Positions 1-7,955 are shown, counted from the stretch's first letter. The stretch: 60,284 nt of DNA from Actinomycetota bacterium (GCA_041658565.1 JBAZZY010000015.1:1-60284), one strand, 5' to 3'. Made by a program: numbers and translations. The notes: generated by a model not told the origin, from the letters alone.

Positions 1-342
1 GAGCCGGGCGGGTTTCTCTTTTCCCGGCGCTGGATCACCCTCGATGTTTGAATCTTGACATTCGGGGCTTTCGACGCAAAGCTACCAACATCCTGTTACT
101 GCTTCGCGCGCCCGGAACCTTGGGCGCGGTCGGGGGACCATGATGCGGTCGGCCGGTCGATGCCGCGGCGTGTTCGCCGCCGGAATTGCCCTGCGGGGGG
201 GGCGAGACCCTCCCCGCGTAGGTGCGCGCGGAGTGAAGACGCCCGTAGCCTCATCGAAGCAGTGTCTCGTTCACGCGCATGTCTCTACGTCGCGCCGAAT
301 CAAGTTCGGCGAAAGCATCCCTCGAACGACAAGGAGCAAGGC
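1..342. other. Non-coding start of window
   Basis: No convincing gene is visible in this stretch. A TTGACA hexamer at 55-60 looks like a -35 element, but I see no good -10 element 16-18 bases downstream. An open frame runs in from about 55, but it lacks a ribosome binding site, and the downstream protein has a clean signal peptide that starts at 343. I treat the region as the upstream flank of the exported-protein cluster. Confidence 0.5.
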
Positions 343-804
343 ATGCGACGATTCGCGATTATCTGTGTGCTCGTGTTGGGATCGGCAATCATGGCCACTG
401 CCGCCAATGCGGACACGGAGAGCTGCAATCCTCCGTCCTGCAGTGGTGTGGGAGTGCCGCCGACATCCGGCGGCGGCAACTTGTACGGGCCTTTCAACAT
501 TCCGGTGTCTGTCCCGCTTCCATCGAACCAGTCTGCAGTTTTCTGCTACCCCAACGGGAACATGTGCTACGGCGCCGCGTTTGGTTCGAACTCCGCCGTA
601 GTGACGCTGAAGAAGAGCGACAGTGCGACGTACTGGTACAACCTCGGCGGGGCGTCGGTCGTGGTGGACACGGAGAAGATCTCCGTGACCTACTACCCGC
701 CTTCTGCCCCTGGGGCTGGCGTCGCGCCGGGGAGTCAGCCGCAGGTAGTCCCGTCGGCGAATCCCCACGTCTGCCCAGTCGCGGGCACCCGGCCCACCTG
801 CTGA
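343..804 (+). CDS. Small secreted protein of unknown function
   Basis: Encodes 153 residues. ATG 343 was chosen because AAGGAG lies at 331-336 and the N-terminus then reads as a signal peptide: basic MRRF, a hydrophobic stretch to about residue 20, then a TAANAD-type cleavage region. The mature part has several cysteines (SCNPPSC, FCYPNGNMCYG, a C-terminal C) that could form disulfides, and is rich in Ser, Gly and Pro. I recognise no family. It is followed after 15 bases by a secreted trypsin-like protease, and then by a membrane-anchored protein with an overlapping start. The three probably form one exported set; the first could be a substrate, inhibitor or partner of the protease, but nothing in the sequence proves it. 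Confidence 0.7.
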   Translation: MRRFAIICVLVLGSAIMATAANADTESCNPPSCSGVGVPPTSGGGNLYGPFNIPVSVPLPSNQSAVFCYPNGNMCYGAAFGSNSAVVTLKKSDSATYWYNLGGASVVVDTEKISVTYYPPSAPGAGVAPGSQPQVVPSANPHVCPVAGTRPTC

Positions 805-819
805 GGCAGGGCCTCTTCG

Positions 820-1731
820 ATGTGGCGGTTTCGAGTCCTGGCGCTTGCCCTTGCGCTCGCGCTCTGCCCTCTTTCGTGGGCGCCTGCGACCGCGCGCGCG
901 CCGGGCTCGACACCGCCTAGGTGCGTATCTCATCTGAACGATCCTGTACCTGCCCTTGGAGTGCTGCCCTTTGCGAATGCTCCGTGTCCCGGCGTGCGGC
1001 CCGGGGGTCTTGTGCTCACGGGCGCCGAGCAGTGCACCCTCAGTTTCCTGTTCCGGGGAGCCGACCGGCATATCTACATTGCGACGGCAGGACACTGCCT
1101 CCTGGCGGAGGAGGGTGAACGCTTGTGGCGGCCGGGGACGGGTCCCCGAGCCAGGACGCCCGATCTCTTCGCCGCCGGCATAGAAGACGAGTTCGGCATC
1201 GCTCCAGTCGGGTCGGCGATCGCAGGCGCGAGGCGGGGGGAGTTTCCGATCGGGGAGTTCGCCTACGCACGCAGCGGGAACGGATACGAGGGGCGCGACT
1301 TCGCCCTCATCCGCCTGGATCAGGGCGTGTCCTATTCGGCGGCCGTTTGCCACTTCGGTGGTCCGACCGGGGTATACACGTACACAGACAAGGCGGCGCC
1401 GGCATCGGTGGCAGCCCCCCTTGTCTTTCGGATGTACGGACATGGCCTGGGTGTATCCGCCGGGACACCGGCGCGAACGTGGATCGGGCAGATTCCGTTT
1501 CGGGATGAGGTCGCTTTCGCGTGGGGACCCGGGTTCCTAGGTGATTCCGGCGCACCCGTGGTTGTCGATGACGGGCGAGCCGTGGGTGTGATGGTGGCTA
1601 TCAATGTCGGTGGCGATTGGGGTCCGTCCGCTCTCGGGTCTGAAGTGATAGTCCGCCTCGGGCCCGCGGTCGCGCGCGCGGAGAAGGTCATGGGCATCAA
1701 ACTCACCTTGCTCACGGCTCCGGTGGCATGA
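820..1731 (+). CDS. Secreted trypsin-like (S1 family) serine protease
   Basis: Encodes 303 residues with an N-terminal signal peptide (MWRFRVLALALALAL followed by an Ala-rich cleavage region). The chymotrypsin-fold catalytic triad is visible: His92 in TAGHC, Asp160 in RDFALIRLD and Ser243 in GDSGAPVV. Paired cysteines flank the active-site His, as is usual in the family. The length fits a single protease domain without a PDZ or other accessory domain. It acts outside the membrane and its substrate is unknown. Its stop overlaps the next gene's start by four bases (ATGA), so the two are translationally coupled. The upstream small secreted protein is 15 bases away. Confidence 0.88.
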   Translation: MWRFRVLALALALALCPLSWAPATARAPGSTPPRCVSHLNDPVPALGVLPFANAPCPGVRPGGLVLTGAEQCTLSFLFRGADRHIYIATAGHCLLAEEGERLWRPGTGPRARTPDLFAAGIEDEFGIAPVGSAIAGARRGEFPIGEFAYARSGNGYEGRDFALIRLDQGVSYSAAVCHFGGPTGVYTYTDKAAPASVAAPLVFRMYGHGLGVSAGTPARTWIGQIPFRDEVAFAWGPGFLGDSGAPVVVDDGRAVGVMVAINVGGDWGPSALGSEVIVRLGPAVARAEKVMGIKLTLLTAPVA

Positions 1732-2537
1732 GTCGGGGGGCGCGCGATGCGCGGTCGCGGTGGCGCCGGATGCTCGTCGTCGGGTTAGTCGTCTTGGTTT
1801 CGTTGGGGTTTGTGGTCATCCGGCATGGACCCTTCGAACGGGACCGACCGGGGACGCCGAGGCAAGCCGAGAACGGTTTCCAGGCCGGCCGGATCGGTGG
1901 GGGCTCGGATGCGCGCTCCCGCGGGGAAGACGGGCCGACTCCCGAACCCGGATCTTGGCTACGTCCGCCGAAACCCGGGCGCTATGTCTACGAGTTCTCC
2001 TCGACCGATACGAGCCCATCTCCGGCAACCTTGCCGGCAAAGGGCACGATTACCCAGAGCGTCGAGGTGCGCGCGCGATCGTTCGGTGCCGAGGTTGTGA
2101 TTCGAACGGGGACGGGGAGTTTCCGAAGCGTTGAGCGACAGCGATGGGATCGGGGAAGGGTTCTGCTCACTGCGATGGAGGCCGGCCCGGAGGGAACGAC
2201 CGATGTCTGCGCGGTAGAGCCTGCCGCGGTCCTGGTGAAGTTGCCTTTGACGGATGTTCTTGTGCGCTCGTCGTGGGCGAACACCCATTGCTCGGGGCAG
2301 ATGGACGTCAGGTTCTTGGGCGTCGAGCGGGTGATGGACGCGTCCGGAGCTTCGTGGGATGCCTGGAAGTTCTCCCGTCGGGTCGCGTACGGGTCTGGTG
2401 ATCTTGATGCGACCATTTGGTTCGCGCCGGCGCTCGGGCTCGAAGTCAAGTCAATCCGGCACATGGGCGCGCGCCGGCAGGACGGCACGGTTCTTTCGAG
2501 CACGCAGACTTCGTTGTTGAAGAGTCACCCTTCGTGA
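1728..2537 (+). CDS. Membrane-anchored extracytoplasmic protein, unknown function
   Basis: Encodes 269 residues. A single N-terminal membrane segment (about residues 14-33) follows a strongly Arg-rich start, so the rest should lie outside the membrane. A low-complexity linker leads into a folded part that begins with a PGRYVYEF motif and ends with a WFAPALGLEVK motif. The same plan (PGxY start, W-F-x-P-x-LGL end) is seen in the lipoprotein at 25448-26299, and I infer that the two are distant paralogs. The gene starts inside the stop of the protease gene and is the last of this exported cluster, directly upstream of a tRNA gene. No enzymatic motif is visible. Confidence 0.7.
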   Translation: MSRGARDARSRWRRMLVVGLVVLVSLGFVVIRHGPFERDRPGTPRQAENGFQAGRIGGGSDARSRGEDGPTPEPGSWLRPPKPGRYVYEFSSTDTSPSPATLPAKGTITQSVEVRARSFGAEVVIRTGTGSFRSVERQRWDRGRVLLTAMEAGPEGTTDVCAVEPAAVLVKLPLTDVLVRSSWANTHCSGQMDVRFLGVERVMDASGASWDAWKFSRRVAYGSGDLDATIWFAPALGLEVKSIRHMGARRQDGTVLSSTQTSLLKSHPS

Positions 2538-2593
2538 CGGAGGCTTGGTCGCCGGAGTGCGCGCCTCCCTGCATGGCCGGTACTATCTGCGAC

Positions 2594-2685
2594 GGAGGCG
2601 TCGCCTAGCTTGGTCGATGGCGCCGGTTTGGAGTACCGGTTGACGGGTAACCGTCTCGAGGGTTCAAATCCCTCCGCCTCCGCCA
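2594..2685 (+). tRNA. tRNA-Ser (anticodon GGA)
   Basis: A full cloverleaf can be drawn. The acceptor GGAGGCG (2594-2600) pairs with CGCCTCC (2675-2681). The D-stem is GCC/GGC (2603-2605, 2619-2621). The anticodon stem CCGGT/ACCGG encloses TTGGAGT, with GGA at 2630-2632. The long class II variable arm is GACGG/CCGTC (2642-2655). The T arm GAGGG/CCCTC encloses TTCAAAT (2658-2674), followed by discriminator G and an encoded CCA (2683-2685). The long variable arm and GGA identify it as a serine tRNA reading UCC/UCU. Its 3' end is duplicated at 4387-4418, so this is a likely integration target. Confidence 0.97.
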
Positions 2686-2708
2686 CATGAACGCAGGGCA
2701 TCGAACAC
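2677..2708 (+). repeat. Left copy of tRNA-end direct repeat (attL-like)
   Basis: This 32-base segment covers the last bases of the tRNA-Ser acceptor strand, the CCA and 23 bases downstream. It matches 4387-4418 at 30 of 32 positions; the mismatches are at 2687/4397 and 2704/4414. Direct repeats made from the 3' end of a tRNA are the usual scar of site-specific integration. Confidence 0.8.
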
Positions 2709-2799
2709 GCCCTGCGCGTCTTGCCCTCCCGGCGTCGGCTGGAATCCTCGTATCTCCCGCAGGGATTCCGGCGATCGAGTAGAAACCCTGACAAACCGG

Positions 2800-3384
2800 G
2801 TGAGTCGGCGTTCGAGCGAGCCTGGCTGCTCGAGCACAGGAGGGTATCGGAATGACACGAGGTCTTGTTCGACGTCGCTTGGCGGGTTCGCGTGCGCGCA
2901 CCGCGATGCGAGCAGCACTCGCGCTCACGACGTTTCCCTCGATCTCGGCGTGCAGCTGACGCAGGATGAAATCTTCGGCTTGTTCGGTCTGCAAGCACCG
3001 TCGACCCCCGGCCGAGCGTCGCGTCCTCGGCCGACTGGCCTGGAACTCGAGGATCGGTGCGAGAAGATCCTTCTCGATGCCGGGTGGTCGGTGAAGAGAA
3101 CGCCCAGAACGCGGGATGGTGGCGTGGATGTGATCGCGTCGCGCGTTGATGAAGTCGGCGTTGAGCACCGCCTGTTCGTTCAGTGCAAGGACTATGCTCG
3201 TCCGGTCGGCGTCGAGATCGTTCGAGAGTTGCTCGGTGTCCTTCCGCCCGGCCAGTCTGTCCGCGCGGTGATTGCCGCGCCGGCTGGGTTGACGGCTGAC
3301 GCGGGTCGACTGGCAGACGATCGGGGCGTCATCGTTTGGGACAAGTCCCGCCTGAGCGAGTTTGAGTCCCGGACGGGCGACTAG
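2800..3384 (+). CDS. Mrr-like restriction endonuclease domain protein
   Basis: Encodes up to 194 residues. The C-terminal half has the PD-(D/E)xK core of the Mrr_cat family: an alpha segment (LEDRCEKILLDAGW), then DGGVDVIAS with the metal-binding Asp, then FVQCKDY with the Q-x-K signature, followed by a helix typical of the fold. Such domains cleave DNA, often modified DNA (type IV restriction). The start is uncertain. GTG 2800 gives the longest frame, but only the nuclease half is recognisable; GTG 2950 would still keep the whole catalytic domain (144 residues). A good ribosome binding site (AGGAGGG before ATG 2852) belongs to another frame that stops after 34 codons, so the 5' part may be frameshifted. 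The DUF3800 gene follows after 12 bases. Confidence 0.65.
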   Translation: MSRRSSEPGCSSTGGYRNDTRSCSTSLGGFACAHRDASSTRAHDVSLDLGVQLTQDEIFGLFGLQAPSTPGRASRPRPTGLELEDRCEKILLDAGWSVKRTPRTRDGGVDVIASRVDEVGVEHRLFVQCKDYARPVGVEIVRELLGVLPPGQSVRAVIAAPAGLTADAGRLADDRGVIVWDKSRLSEFESRTGD

Positions 3385-3396
3385 AGGGAGATCGAG

Positions 3397-4161
3397 GTGC
3401 CGCAGAGTACCGCGACGGGGACCGTGACTCTGCCTGCCTCCACGCCAACCGCCATGATGTTCTTGGACGAGACAGGAGCCATCGCTCGGGACCGGTTCTT
3501 CGGGGTTGGATGTTTGAAGGTGCCCGAACCCAGCGTTCTCCTCCGAGCGCTTCAGACGCTGCGGGACCGGAACCACTGGTACAACGAGATTCACTGGGTG
3601 AAGATAACGCGCACCGCCCTGCCCTTCTACAAGCAAGTCGTGGATGTGGTTGCAGCGACTCCAACGGCCACCCTCGCGTGCTTCGTCGCTGATCGAAACG
3701 CAGCGGACCCCATCAGTCGATTCCGTACGCCCTGGAAGGCATATGAGAAGCTCGCGACTCAACTCATCATCGGAAACATCAGCCCGGGTGAGATCGTCGC
3801 CGTGCTCGCAGACAACTACTCGACACCGCACAACGTTAGCTTCGAAATCGACGTGAAGGCCCAGGTTAACCGACGTCTCCGTCGACTTGGAGTCATTAGC
3901 GTTTGCCGCCTCGACTCCAGGGCGGCCGACTGCCTACAGATCGTCGACCTTCTCACCGCGGCAGTCGCCTTTGAGTTCCGCCAGAGCGCCGGGCTGGCGA
4001 GTTCCACAACGCCCAAGGCTGAGCTTGCCGAGTATGTTCGGCAGGTCTTCGGAGCGTCCAGCTTCCTGAGTGGCTTCCGAAGCGCAAGGCTGAACGTCGC
4101 TCTCTTCAGAAACCCGCGTCCTCCGGCTTCGAGATCGCCGAGGCGCGCCGGGAGCCCCTAA
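3397..4161 (+). CDS. DUF3800 domain protein
   Basis: Encodes 254 residues from GTG 3397, with GAGGGAG just upstream. The N-terminal strand ends in the family signature D-E-T-G (MMFLDETG, about residues 21-28). Further family-like features are an acidic ADNYST strand near the middle and a C-terminal LQIVDLLTAAVAFEF helix. DUF3800 proteins are predicted to adopt an RNase H-like fold and are often found in mobile or defence-related regions; no catalytic role has been settled to my knowledge. Twelve bases separate it from the Mrr-like nuclease gene, so the two probably form an operon. The last 15-20 residues are Arg/Pro-rich and may be unstructured. Confidence 0.72.
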   Translation: MPQSTATGTVTLPASTPTAMMFLDETGAIARDRFFGVGCLKVPEPSVLLRALQTLRDRNHWYNEIHWVKITRTALPFYKQVVDVVAATPTATLACFVADRNAADPISRFRTPWKAYEKLATQLIIGNISPGEIVAVLADNYSTPHNVSFEIDVKAQVNRRLRRLGVISVCRLDSRAADCLQIVDLLTAAVAFEFRQSAGLASSTTPKAELAEYVRQVFGASSFLSGFRSARLNVALFRNPRPPASRSPRRAGSP

Positions 4162-4624
4162 AAAGTGCAACGGGCTAAAGGCCAGAGGCCCTCGCCCGCG
4201 CTCCCTGAGCGTACGTTCCCGGAGCTAGCCCAGTCAAGCAGTCAGGAGCGAACGCGAGGCTTGTCTACATTCATCCCGCCCTCGGGAGTGGAATCCCCTC
4301 TCAGGGCGTCGACCTTTCGCGTCGGTTTCAGGAGTTGAGCCATAACGATCTCAGCTGTCTGAGCGAGTTCGAATAGTGACCCGCCACCTCCGCCACGTGA
4401 ACGCAGGGCATCGGACACATCCCGCGCTCCAACTTCGATATTCGGCCGACCCAATCCGCTCTTCCTTGCGACCGGACATTGCGACCGGATTAGGGAGTGC
4501 GTCTCGGGACATCGGGTCATCTGTGGCGAAAGCGTGATTTCTCGACCGCGCGCATCTGGGTCGCGCAACCCAAATCCTCTCGTGTCGCTCAAGCCTCCTG
4601 GCGTGCGCTGTCGATCATTCCCTT
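4162..4624. other. Intergenic region with islet right end
   Basis: No gene is supported here. A stem-loop at 4171-4198 (CGGGC...GGCC-AGA-GGCC...GCCCG) lies just after the DUF3800 stop and may end that transcript, although it has no T tract. A degenerate tRNA-like T-loop word, GTTCGAAT, lies at 4367-4374, followed by the attR-like repeat at 4387-4418. TTGCGACCGGA occurs twice in tandem around 4464-4488. The rest is the upstream region of the SLH/NlpC gene. Confidence 0.55.
4387..4418 (+). repeat. Right copy of tRNA-end direct repeat (attR-like)
   Basis: Matches 30 of 32 bases of 2677-2708, including the CCTCCGCCA end of tRNA-Ser. Upstream, GTTCGAAT at 4367-4374 resembles a T-loop, but it lies five bases further from the CCA than in the intact tRNA, so no functional tRNA remains. 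It is best read as the far attachment site of the islet. Confidence 0.75.
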
Positions 4625-5893
4625 ATGGGGAAGAGGTTGCGCGTCCTGGTCGCCCTATTTGTCGTCCCGGCGGGGCTCTTTGCGATCGTTCCCGCGCGCG
4701 CCGCCGCGGTGGAGTACTCAGACGTCTCGTCGTCGCACTGGGCAGACTCGGCGATTCGCTACGTTGCCGAGTCCAACGACTGGATGCGGGTCGGAGGACG
4801 AGAGTTTGGTCCGGACCGGGCACTCACGCGCGCCCTGCTCGCGCGCATGGTCGTGCGTGCGTTCTATCGTCCACCCGCCCCGCCGCCGTCTCCGCCGCCG
4901 TCTCCGTCGCCCGACCCAAGCCCTTCGCCGGAGCCTTCGGTCGATCCGTCGCCGGCCCCGTCCCCTGACCCCACGCCGATTTCCGAGCCTTCGCCGACTC
5001 CCACGCCGACGGTCGCCCCCGAACCGGCTCTCGAGTTCCACGACGTTCCCGAGACGAACTGGGTATACGGCTACGCGAACCGCGCGGTCCTGCAGGGGTG
5101 GATGAGCGCACCCGGCGGCTACTTCCGGCCCGGCGGGCTCGTGACCAAGACCGAGATGGACCGCACTCTGGTGCGCGCTCTCTGGCCGATCGACGCAATC
5201 CGCGGGATCACCGGCATCGCGACTGCGGACGGATATCGGTTCCGCCATTCCTCGACGCTCGCCTACGGTGTGATCGCGGCGCAACTTGGCTTTCACTACA
5301 ACTACCCGAATGCGATGGGTCGCGAACTGGTGCCGGGGACCGTCGTCACGCGCGCGGACGGCGCTTACGCGCTGCGCGAGGCTCGGCGCAGCGGGGGCAC
5401 CCTGGTGGGGGAGACCCTTCCTTGGGAGCTGCGACCGTACGAATTGGTTCAGGTGACGTCGATGGACTCCGTTCGGCGTCAGGTGGTCGAGTTCGCGCTT
5501 CGATACGCCAACTACCCGTACGTCTGGGGCGGATCATCCTCGAAGGGATTCGATTGCTCGGGATTTGTCTGGTGGGTCCTCAGGTCGGGATCCGGGCCTT
5601 CGAGTCGGGGTTACTCGGGTTGGTCGTTGCCCCAGAGAACCTCCTACGACATGGCGCATGCCACCTCGCGCAAGATCGATCTCGCCCACCTGCGGCCGCT
5701 CGACATCTTGTTCTGGGACGTGGAAGGCCCGAACGACCACACGTGGCAGGGCGTCGGGCACGCGGGCGTGTATCTGGGCAACGGTTGGTTCATCCACTCC
5801 TCAGGCAGTCGTGGGGGAGTGAGCATCGGCTGGATGGGCGAAGGATGGTGGCGCGACGCGTTCGTCTGGGGCCGGCGGATCGTCCCGACCTGA
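4625..5893 (+). CDS. Exported SLH-repeat / NlpC-P60 peptidoglycan hydrolase
   Basis: Encodes 422 residues. A signal peptide (residues 1-27) precedes an S-layer-homology-like repeat (about 30-80, containing SSHWADSAIRYVAE), a Pro/Ser-rich linker of about 60 residues, a second SLH-like segment (about 140-200) and a C-terminal NlpC/P60 domain. The NlpC/P60 catalytic residues are visible: Cys311 in GFDCSGFV, His379 in VGHAGVYLG and His391 in WFIHSSGS. The enzyme should cut peptide cross-links of peptidoglycan outside the membrane, with the SLH parts holding it to the cell surface. It stands alone between the islet and the SRP RNA gene. Confidence 0.88.
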   Translation: MGKRLRVLVALFVVPAGLFAIVPARAAAVEYSDVSSSHWADSAIRYVAESNDWMRVGGREFGPDRALTRALLARMVVRAFYRPPAPPPSPPPSPSPDPSPSPEPSVDPSPAPSPDPTPISEPSPTPTPTVAPEPALEFHDVPETNWVYGYANRAVLQGWMSAPGGYFRPGGLVTKTEMDRTLVRALWPIDAIRGITGIATADGYRFRHSSTLAYGVIAAQLGFHYNYPNAMGRELVPGTVVTRADGAYALREARRSGGTLVGETLPWELRPYELVQVTSMDSVRRQVVEFALRYANYPYVWGGSSSKGFDCSGFVWWVLRSGSGPSSRGYSGWSLPQRTSYDMAHATSRKIDLAHLRPLDILFWDVEGPNDHTWQGVGHAGVYLGNGWFIHSSGSRGGVSIGWMGEGWWRDAFVWGRRIVPT

Positions 5894-5923
5894 GCCCCGC
5901 TCTCGCCCTCGCGGCGGATTCTC

Positions 5924-5929
5924 TATACT
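5924..5929 (+). promoter_or_regulatory. -10 element of SRP RNA promoter (TATACT)
   Basis: A near-consensus TATACT hexamer ends seven bases before the first paired base of the SRP RNA (5937), the expected distance to a transcription start. No strong -35 element is visible around 5901-5906. Confidence 0.65.
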
Positions 5930-5936
5930 GAGCCCC

Positions 5937-6208
5937 GTGGCCGTGCTAGGCGGGGAGCCAGCGGTGCCCTGTACTCGCAATCCGCTTTAGCGAGGCTGAA
6001 TCCCCGCCTGCGGGCTTCGGTTGTACGTGAGCATTTGGAGCGCGGGCGATGAAGGTTAGGTCCCACGCGGCGTCAGTTCGTGAACCCGGTCAGGTCCGGA
6101 AGGAAGCAGCCGTAAGCGATGCCTGGCGGGTGTTGTGGGAGTGCCGAACTGGAGCCATGCGCACAAACAGCGCGTGCAGCCGCTGCACAAGGGCGGGTGC
6201 ACGGCCAC
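5937..6208 (+). ncRNA. ffs: Signal recognition particle RNA, large bacterial type
   Basis: About 272 bases. The 5' and 3' ends pair perfectly (GTGGCCGTGC at 5937-5946 with GCACGGCCAC at 6199-6208). The 5' portion carries the Alu-domain core of Gram-positive SRP RNA (GTGCTAGGCGGGGAGCCAGC, then the GTGCCCTGTAC and GCAATCCGC words). The conserved SRP54/Ffh-binding loop, with GGTCAGGTCCGGAAGGAAGC, lies at 6088-6107. It acts with Ffh and FtsY to deliver membrane and secreted proteins. Its position just upstream of dnaX-recR is common in Gram-positive bacteria. Confidence 0.95.
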
Positions 6209-6255
6209 ACTAAGTTTGCCGGCGACGAGAACTTCCCGGGAGTGAGGATTCACAG

Positions 6256-7953
6256 GTGACATCGATCGCCCTGTACCGCCGGTACCGGCCCCAGACGTTC
6301 GAGGACGTGCTCGGGCAGGGCCACGTCACCGAGACCCTGCAAGCCGGCATCCGCGAGGGCCGAGTCGCTCACGCGTTTCTGTTCTCGGGCTCGCGTGGTA
6401 CCGGCAAGACCTCGACCGCCCGAATCCTGGCCAAGGCGCTCAACTGCGAGAAGGGGCCGACACCGACGCCCTGCAACGTGTGTGAGACCTGCGTGTCGAT
6501 AACCGATGGCCGATCGCTGGACGTGATCGAGATCGACGCCGCTTCGCACGGTGGCGTGGACGATGTGCGGGATCTGCGTGAGAACGCCATGCTCGCCCCG
6601 GCGATCGCCAGCCGCAAGATCTACATCGTGGACGAGGCGCACATGGTCTCGACCCAGGGGTGGAACGCGTTCCTAAAGACCGTCGAGGAACCACCCGAGC
6701 ACGTGATCTTCGTGTTCGCGACCACCGAGCCGCACAAGGTGTTGCCGACGATTCTGTCGCGCTGCCAGCGCTTCGACTTCCGTCGCGTCTCGTCGTCGAC
6801 GATTGCCGATCACCTCGCGGAGGTGTGCGCTGCGGAGGGATTCACCGCCGACTCCGGCGCGCTGCAGTTGATCGCGCGCGCGGCCGAGGGCGGCGTCCGG
6901 GACGCGTTGTCGACGCTTGACCAACTTGCCTCCGGCGGATCGATCACGGTGGCCGAAGCGTCGCGGCTACTGGGGGTCGCAGCCGGGGACGCGCTATTCG
7001 AGTTCATCGACTCGCTTGCGGGAGGCGACACTGCGGCAGCCGTGCATGCAATCGCGCGCTTGGTCGACGACGGACAAGACCTGCGCGTGTTTGCGCGCGC
7101 ACTGGTTGATCACTTCCGCGCGCTGCTGCTGACCAAGCACGTCGAGGACTGTGAGTCCTTGATCGACGTGACCGAGGAAACGCGCGCGCGCCTTTCGGGG
7201 CAGGCTGACACGATCGCCGCGCCGAAACTACTGCACCTGCTTCGATTGTTCATCGATGCTTCGGCGGAGATGCGCCAGCAAGTGTCGCCGCGCCTGGCGC
7301 TGGAGCTCGCCGCCGTGCGCGCGACCATGCCCGAAGTCGATGATTCCGCGGCTGCGGCAATCGCGCGCATTGAGCGTTTGGAGCGCCTGCTGGATGTGCG
7401 CGGCACGGCGATATCCGCGGCCGATGCGCCCGTTATTGCGAAACCTGCGTCGGATCCCCAACCGACTCCCGCGGTTGCTCCCGCAGAGGAGGCACCGCAG
7501 CCGGCCAAGAAGGCTGTGAAGAAGTCGGCTCCCGAACCTGTGAAAGCGCCGGAACCGCCACCGGTTGCTCCGCACTTGGAATCCTCGGCCGGAGGTCTGC
7601 TCGATATCGAGAAGCTGCGGCGTTCGTGGGCGGTCGTGCTGGAAGAAGTGCGCAAGCAGAGCCGTCGGGTACATGCCTACGTCGCAGAGACCAAGCCGGT
7701 TTCGATCGACGGGAAAGTGCTGCTGCTCGAGACGCCGTTTCCCTTCCATGCCCAAGAACTCGAAGCCGATCGCAATGCGCGCATCATTGCCGCCGCCGTT
7801 GCCGGTGTCTTCGGAGTGAATCCGCGGATCAAGGCCATTGCGAAGGTTCCCGATGCGGAGCCCGATGAGCCCGACTTCGGCTCGACCGAACCGGCCGGTG
7901 ATCCGCTCGACATCGTGCGCGCCGGGTTTGGCGACGTGGTCATCGAGGAGTAG
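6256..7953 (+). CDS. dnaX: DNA polymerase III gamma/tau subunit
   Basis: Encodes 565 residues from GTG 6256. It is the ATPase of the clamp loader, which places the sliding clamp on DNA and links polymerase cores. The N-terminal AAA+ module has the Walker A motif GSRGTGKTS (residues 45-53), a zinc-binding set Cys64, Cys73, Cys76 and Cys79, a Walker B DEAH-type motif (VDEAHM) and the sensor region LSRCQRFDF. An Ala/Pro/Lys-rich linker (about 395-440) leads to a C-terminal tau-like domain. I see no poly-A slip site that would make a short gamma form by frameshift. recR follows after two bases, so the two are one operon. The usual ybaB gene between them is missing. Confidence 0.96.
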   Translation: MTSIALYRRYRPQTFEDVLGQGHVTETLQAGIREGRVAHAFLFSGSRGTGKTSTARILAKALNCEKGPTPTPCNVCETCVSITDGRSLDVIEIDAASHGGVDDVRDLRENAMLAPAIASRKIYIVDEAHMVSTQGWNAFLKTVEEPPEHVIFVFATTEPHKVLPTILSRCQRFDFRRVSSSTIADHLAEVCAAEGFTADSGALQLIARAAEGGVRDALSTLDQLASGGSITVAEASRLLGVAAGDALFEFIDSLAGGDTAAAVHAIARLVDDGQDLRVFARALVDHFRALLLTKHVEDCESLIDVTEETRARLSGQADTIAAPKLLHLLRLFIDASAEMRQQVSPRLALELAAVRATMPEVDDSAAAAIARIERLERLLDVRGTAISAADAPVIAKPASDPQPTPAVAPAEEAPQPAKKAVKKSAPEPVKAPEPPPVAPHLESSAGGLLDIEKLRRSWAVVLEEVRKQSRRVHAYVAETKPVSIDGKVLLLETPFPFHAQELEADRNARIIAAAVAGVFGVNPRIKAIAKVPDAEPDEPDFGSTEPAGDPLDIVRAGFGDVVIEE

Positions 7954-7955
7954 CG

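Larger units (their letters stand above)
2677..4418. mobile_element. Small tRNA-Ser-linked islet (Mrr nuclease + DUF3800)
   Basis: The islet is bracketed by the 30/32 direct repeats at 2677-2708 and 4387-4418, the first inside tRNA-Ser(GGA). Between them lie about 1.7 kb with only two genes, an Mrr-type nuclease and a DUF3800 protein, and no integrase. GCGCGC hexamers, very common in neighbouring genes, occur only about twice here, which supports foreign origin. An inverted repeat, GGAATCC (2741-2747) and GGATTCC (2763-2769), lies just inside the left end. It is either a decayed element or one mobilised in trans. The boundaries are inferred from the repeats only. Confidence 0.6.

Noticed and set aside
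2605..3831. Minus-strand frame across the tRNA and Mrr gene
   Set aside because: Its start region reads like an antisense translation of the tRNA (RRRRDLNPRDG-type), a common artefact, and the plus strand holds real genes.
4340..4400. Second tRNA near the islet right end
   Set aside because: Only a T-loop-like word and the CCA end are present, with altered spacing; no acceptor or anticodon stem can be formed.
4870..5035. Short tandem repeat in the SLH gene
   Set aside because: It is the Pro/Ser-rich linker of the protein, in frame and typical of cell-wall proteins.
7440..7580. Programmed frameshift site in dnaX
   Set aside because: No A-rich slippery run or downstream stop in another frame at the right position was seen.
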